From Bdellovibrionales bacterium (GTDB lineage Bacteria > Bdellovibrionota > Bdellovibrionia > Bdellovibrionales > UBA1609): DNA of 8,306 bases. A model generated the notes under the pieces. It was not told the origin of the DNA. It searched no databases and saw only the letters and a list, made by a program, of their open reading frames with translations. Made by a program: the position numbers and the translations under genes. Below, in pieces: positions 6,532 through 8,306 of this stretch (the first letter of the stretch is position 1; each line of letters begins with the position of its first letter). The stretch covers positions 1-8,306 of the forward strand of contig JANQSX010000169.1 of NCBI GenBank assembly GCA_028279085.1, written 5' to 3'.

Positions 6532-6576
6532 ACACCACCTTCACATAAATCTCCTACATAAATATATATGCAAAAA

Positions 6577-7176
6577 TTATAACTTCTTTACAGATACAAA
6601 AGGGTTATCTTTTATATAAAATCTTAAAGGCCAGTAACAAGAAGACAGCATAGGAGATAATCCAATACGTTCACTAACAGCTATATTTTCTATTAAAATT
6701 TTCCGCCCCCTTGTTATATATAAATCATCTCCTTTCAAGTCTGCGCCATTGAGTTTTCTATCAATACCAAAAGCCTGACAGAGTTTCGCGGGACCGTTTG
6801 TAAGATTTTTAATATCTTTTTGAAAACGATTTTTTTTCATTGTGGAAATTCCCTCAATAGGTTCCAACGCCCGTATTAAAACCGCTTCCGGCTCCTCACT
6901 ACCCGCCGTCACAACATTAAAACAATAGTGCATTCCATATGTAAAATACACATAGGCATACCCACCTGACATATACATCACTTTTGTTCTGTCTGTTTTC
7001 CGACCACTGAAACTATGACAACAATCATCTTTTAAACCAAGATAGGCTTCTGTTTCTACAATACGTCCTTTTAAAAAGTTTCCTTTTTTTGTCTGTCTTA
7101 CCAAAAAACAACCTAAAAGATCCACAGCTGCTTTTACTGTGTTTTGTTCAAAAAAAGAGCGTTTTAACCTATCCAT
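6577..7176 (-). CDS. mpg: 3-methyladenine DNA glycosylase (AAG/MPG family)
   Basis: This monofunctional base-excision glycosylase cuts alkylated purines such as 3-methyladenine, and often hypoxanthine, from DNA, leaving an abasic site. The 199 residues are a normal bacterial length. RIVETEAYLG contains the general base Glu43 and Tyr45, matching human Glu125 and Tyr127. His54 matches human His136. YVYFTYGMHYCFNVV carries the intercalating Tyr80 (human Tyr162) and Asn87 (human Asn169). LIRALEP gives Arg102 (human Arg182), and NGPAKLCQAFGID is the conserved C-terminal block. The stretch TDRTKVMY departs from the TPRN-type sequence I recall for the family. AAGGTG (7185-7190) lies eight bases before the ATG at 7176. 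The gene is convergent with dps and divergent from the STAS gene; it looks like a single-gene transcript. Confidence 0.95.
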   Translation of the reverse strand: MDRLKRSFFEQNTVKAAVDLLGCFLVRQTKKGNFLKGRIVETEAYLGLKDDCCHSFSGRKTDRTKVMYMSGGYAYVYFTYGMHYCFNVVTAGSEEPEAVLIRALEPIEGISTMKKNRFQKDIKNLTNGPAKLCQAFGIDRKLNGADLKGDDLYITRGRKILIENIAVSERIGLSPMLSSCYWPLRFYIKDNPFVSVKKL

Positions 7177-7421
7177 ATTTTATTCACCTTTTGAACTGAT
7201 TTAAAATAACTTATAGAATACTGAATTATTGCTTATATTTTTTTGGAAACCCATTACCCTAATCATAACTGGACAATGACACGGAAATTTTATAAAATAT
7301 CTTAATTAATTGGTATTCAAAAGTTCATAAAATAAAACTACAACAAAAGACTAGTTTTTAAGTTTTTCTATATATATTATACCATTTCATTCTATACTGG
7401 ACGGAGCATATAGGAGTTTTA
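7177..7421. other. Divergent intergenic region between mpg and the STAS gene
   Basis: These 245 AT-rich bases contain no credible gene. They hold the Shine-Dalgarno of each flanking gene, a candidate plus-strand promoter at 7270-7298, and a 12-bp palindrome ATTTTATAAAAT at 7287-7298 that overlaps the -10 of that promoter. I found no persuasive promoter for mpg on the minus strand. Confidence 0.6.
7270..7298 (+). promoter_or_regulatory. Candidate promoter for the STAS-domain gene
   Basis: TGGACA (7270-7275), one mismatch from TTGACA, is followed after 17 bases by TAAAAT (7293-7298), one mismatch from TATAAT. Transcription would begin near 7305 and leave a leader of roughly 117 bases. The -10 is part of the palindrome ATTTTATAAAAT. 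Other AT-rich -10-like hexamers nearer the gene (for example TATACT at 7393-7398) lack a -35. Confidence 0.4.
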
Positions 7422-7760
7422 ATGAAAGCTTTCATCAGAAAAAATAATAATAATGTATTAGTTATCGATTTAAAGGGAGAAGTGGATTTTGCTTCTGCAG
7501 AACCTTTTTATGAAACATGTATGAACAAACTCTCTAGAAAAAATATTATCTTTAATTTCAAAAATCTTAGTTTTGTTGGTTCAGATGGCCTAAAATCCTT
7601 TATGAGTACCATGAAAGATTTAAAACAAAAATCCAGTTTACAGTTTTGTTGCGTTGGTTCTGAATTTCGACGGGTTTTTGCAGAAAGCGAAATAAATGAT
7701 ATTGCTATTTGTGAAGACGAACAATCCGCTACAGCTAATTTTGAAAACACGAATTCTTAA
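7422..7760 (+). CDS. STAS-domain protein, anti-sigma-factor-antagonist type
   Basis: This is a single STAS domain of 112 residues. Such proteins (SpoIIAA/RsbV type) bind anti-sigma or kinase partners and are switched by phosphorylation of one serine; some instead serve lipid-transport or signalling complexes. The pattern is clear: VIDLKGEVDFASAEPFYE at the first strands, IIFNFKNLSFV before the switch loop, then G53-S54-D55-G56-L57. In SpoIIAA the loop reads D-S-S-G-L with Ser58 phosphorylated; here the serine is kept as Ser54, but the Asp before it is Gly and the Ser after it is Asp. The last 13 or so residues are a polar tail. AGGAG (7412-7416) stands five bases before the ATG. No anti-sigma factor, kinase, phosphatase or sigma factor lies next to it in the window, so its partner is elsewhere and its pathway unknown. 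Confidence 0.8.
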   Translation: MKAFIRKNNNNVLVIDLKGEVDFASAEPFYETCMNKLSRKNIIFNFKNLSFVGSDGLKSFMSTMKDLKQKSSLQFCCVGSEFRRVFAESEINDIAICEDEQSATANFENTNS

Positions 7761-7814
7761 TCTCTCTATTCAATAACTTCAGTCAAAAATACATCTATTC
7801 ATTCTGAAAAACTT

Positions 7815-7828
7815 ATATCATGAGATAT
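7815..7828 (-). terminator. Weak terminator-like hairpin between convergent genes
   Basis: ATATC-ATGA-GATAT makes a 5-bp stem with a four-base loop in the 79-base gap between the STAS gene and the secreted-protein gene. On the minus strand it is followed by AAG and five T residues, the order expected of an intrinsic terminator. The stem has one G-C pair, so it would be unstable and this call is tentative. Confidence 0.2.
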
Positions 7829-7839
7829 TAGTTTTAACT

Positions 7840-8244
7840 TCACTGAGAGAGTTTTTGTTCTCTTTCTTCATGCTCAACATTTGCAGAATTAACAGCTCTC
7901 ATAGCAGGTTTTACCATATTTTCCTTTGCGTATTCAATAGCTCTAATAGCTTCCCATACTTTCCCTTCAATATCGGTGATGCTACTTATAGCCGAATATA
8001 CACTATTATCAAAACGTGTTCTGTCGCCAATACCCATAGCTGTTGAAGTTTCTCTCAGTTTGTCCTTAATATCAACAAGAGCCTTATAAACAGTCACCAT
8101 ATTATCGCAACTATCAGGATTATTACGACCATCATGTATTTCTACAAGCGCTTCCAATACTTTTTCTTTATCAATGTGACTAGCTGTAGCCTGAAAGTTA
8201 AAAAACAATATAATAAACCCAAAAATTAAAATTATTATTCTCAT
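7840..8244 (-). CDS. Small secreted helical protein of unknown function
   Basis: The 134-residue protein starts at the ATG at 8244, six bases after a perfect AAGGAGG, a sign of strong translation. Residues 2-18 are very hydrophobic, preceded by a single Arg, and A19-T-A21 followed by Ser22 is a good signal peptidase I site, so the mature protein of about 113 residues should be periplasmic or released. The mature part is rich in Glu, Lys, Ala, Asp and Val and looks wholly helical, with segments such as KEKVLEALVEIHDG, VYKALVDIKDKLRE and KVWEAIRAIEYAKENM and one central loop (TAMGIGDRTRFDN). It has a single Cys (in DSCDN), so no internal disulfide. It ends in a charged tail. I do not recognise the family; a helical bundle chaperone, adhesion or envelope-stress protein are all possible. 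No partner gene is visible on its strand within the window. Confidence 0.75.
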   Translation of the reverse strand: MRIIILIFGFIILFFNFQATASHIDKEKVLEALVEIHDGRNNPDSCDNMVTVYKALVDIKDKLRETSTAMGIGDRTRFDNSVYSAISSITDIEGKVWEAIRAIEYAKENMVKPAMRAVNSANVEHEEREQKLSQ

Positions 8245-8250
8245 ATCAAT

Positions 8251-8257
8251 CCTCCTT
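8251..8257 (-). promoter_or_regulatory. Full-consensus Shine-Dalgarno of the secreted-protein gene
   Basis: The minus strand reads AAGGAGG six bases before the ATG at 8244. It is the only complete match to the anti-Shine-Dalgarno core in the window and suggests high translation of this small exported protein. Confidence 0.8.
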
Positions 8258-8273
8258 AGAAAGCTTTTTAAAT

Positions 8274-8279
8274 ATTATA
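8274..8279 (-). promoter_or_regulatory. Candidate -10 box upstream of the secreted-protein gene
   Basis: The minus strand carries TATAAT at 8279-8274, about 30 bases before the ATG at 8244. No TTGACA-like element appears 16-18 bases upstream within the window, and the surroundings are almost pure A/T, so this may be chance. Confidence 0.25.
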
Positions 8280-8306
8280 TTAATAAAATTTTATAATAAA
8301 ATAATG

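Noticed and set aside
6532..6576. Possible shared terminator between convergent dps and mpg
   Set aside because: I found no stem with adjacent T run on either strand in these 45 bases.
6368..6619. Plus-strand open frame of 83 codons overlapping the end of dps
   Set aside because: It is a frame-shifted shadow of dps running into the antisense of mpg; no ribosome-binding site or protein-like composition.
7508..7750. Minus-strand open frame of 80 codons inside the STAS gene
   Set aside because: It is antisense to the STAS gene, which has a good Shine-Dalgarno and a recognisable domain.
7855..8046. Plus-strand open frame of 63 codons
   Set aside because: It is antisense to the secreted-protein gene, which has a signal peptide and a perfect Shine-Dalgarno.

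Overview
This is an AT-rich window (roughly one third G+C by eye) from a Gram-negative bacterium. Two exported proteins with ordinary signal sequences, one of them with a clear lipobox, point to a cell with a periplasm. The Dps protein, the AstE-like hydrolase and the glutamate-cysteine-ligase-like enzyme all resemble proteobacterial versions. The low G+C would suit a host-associated or predatory lineage, but the sequence does not settle the taxon. No tRNA, rRNA, CRISPR array or mobile element was recognised.

Layout. Positions 1-1214 (minus) hold a membrane-anchored or exported beta-propeller of the 'esterase-like activity of phytase' family, cut by the left edge. Directly upstream of it on the same strand (1295-1906) is an unrecognised cysteine-containing lipoprotein. 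A 303-base divergent intergenic region (1907-2209) then leads to a tight plus-strand cluster: purA (2210-3508), a glutamate-cysteine-ligase-family enzyme (3527-4951) and an AstE/AspA-like M14 zinc hydrolase (4957-5970). The gaps in this cluster are 18 and 5 bases, so it looks like one operon. A strong sigma70-type promoter overlaps the end of the hydrolase gene and should drive dps (6061-6531). Convergent to dps is a 3-methyladenine DNA glycosylase (6577-7176, minus). Divergent from the glycosylase is an orphan STAS-domain protein (7422-7760). A small secreted helical protein of unknown function (7840-8244, minus) ends the window.

How the genes may work together. PurA makes adenylosuccinate in AMP synthesis. 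The two genes behind it encode an enzyme family that forms an amide bond on a glutamate-like carboxylate and a family that cleaves N-acyl or aspartyl/glutamyl amides. They may make and remove the same small amide. Dps and the alkyladenine glycosylase both protect DNA, but they are convergent and not co-transcribed.

The most unusual sequence detail is the purA leader. A two-codon reading frame (ATG TCT TAA) has a well-spaced Shine-Dalgarno in the loop of an 8-bp hairpin, followed by nine T residues and then the GTG start of purA, which has no Shine-Dalgarno of its own. No clearly new multi-gene system is visible. The best leads are that leader, the ligase/hydrolase pair, and the two unrecognised exported proteins.
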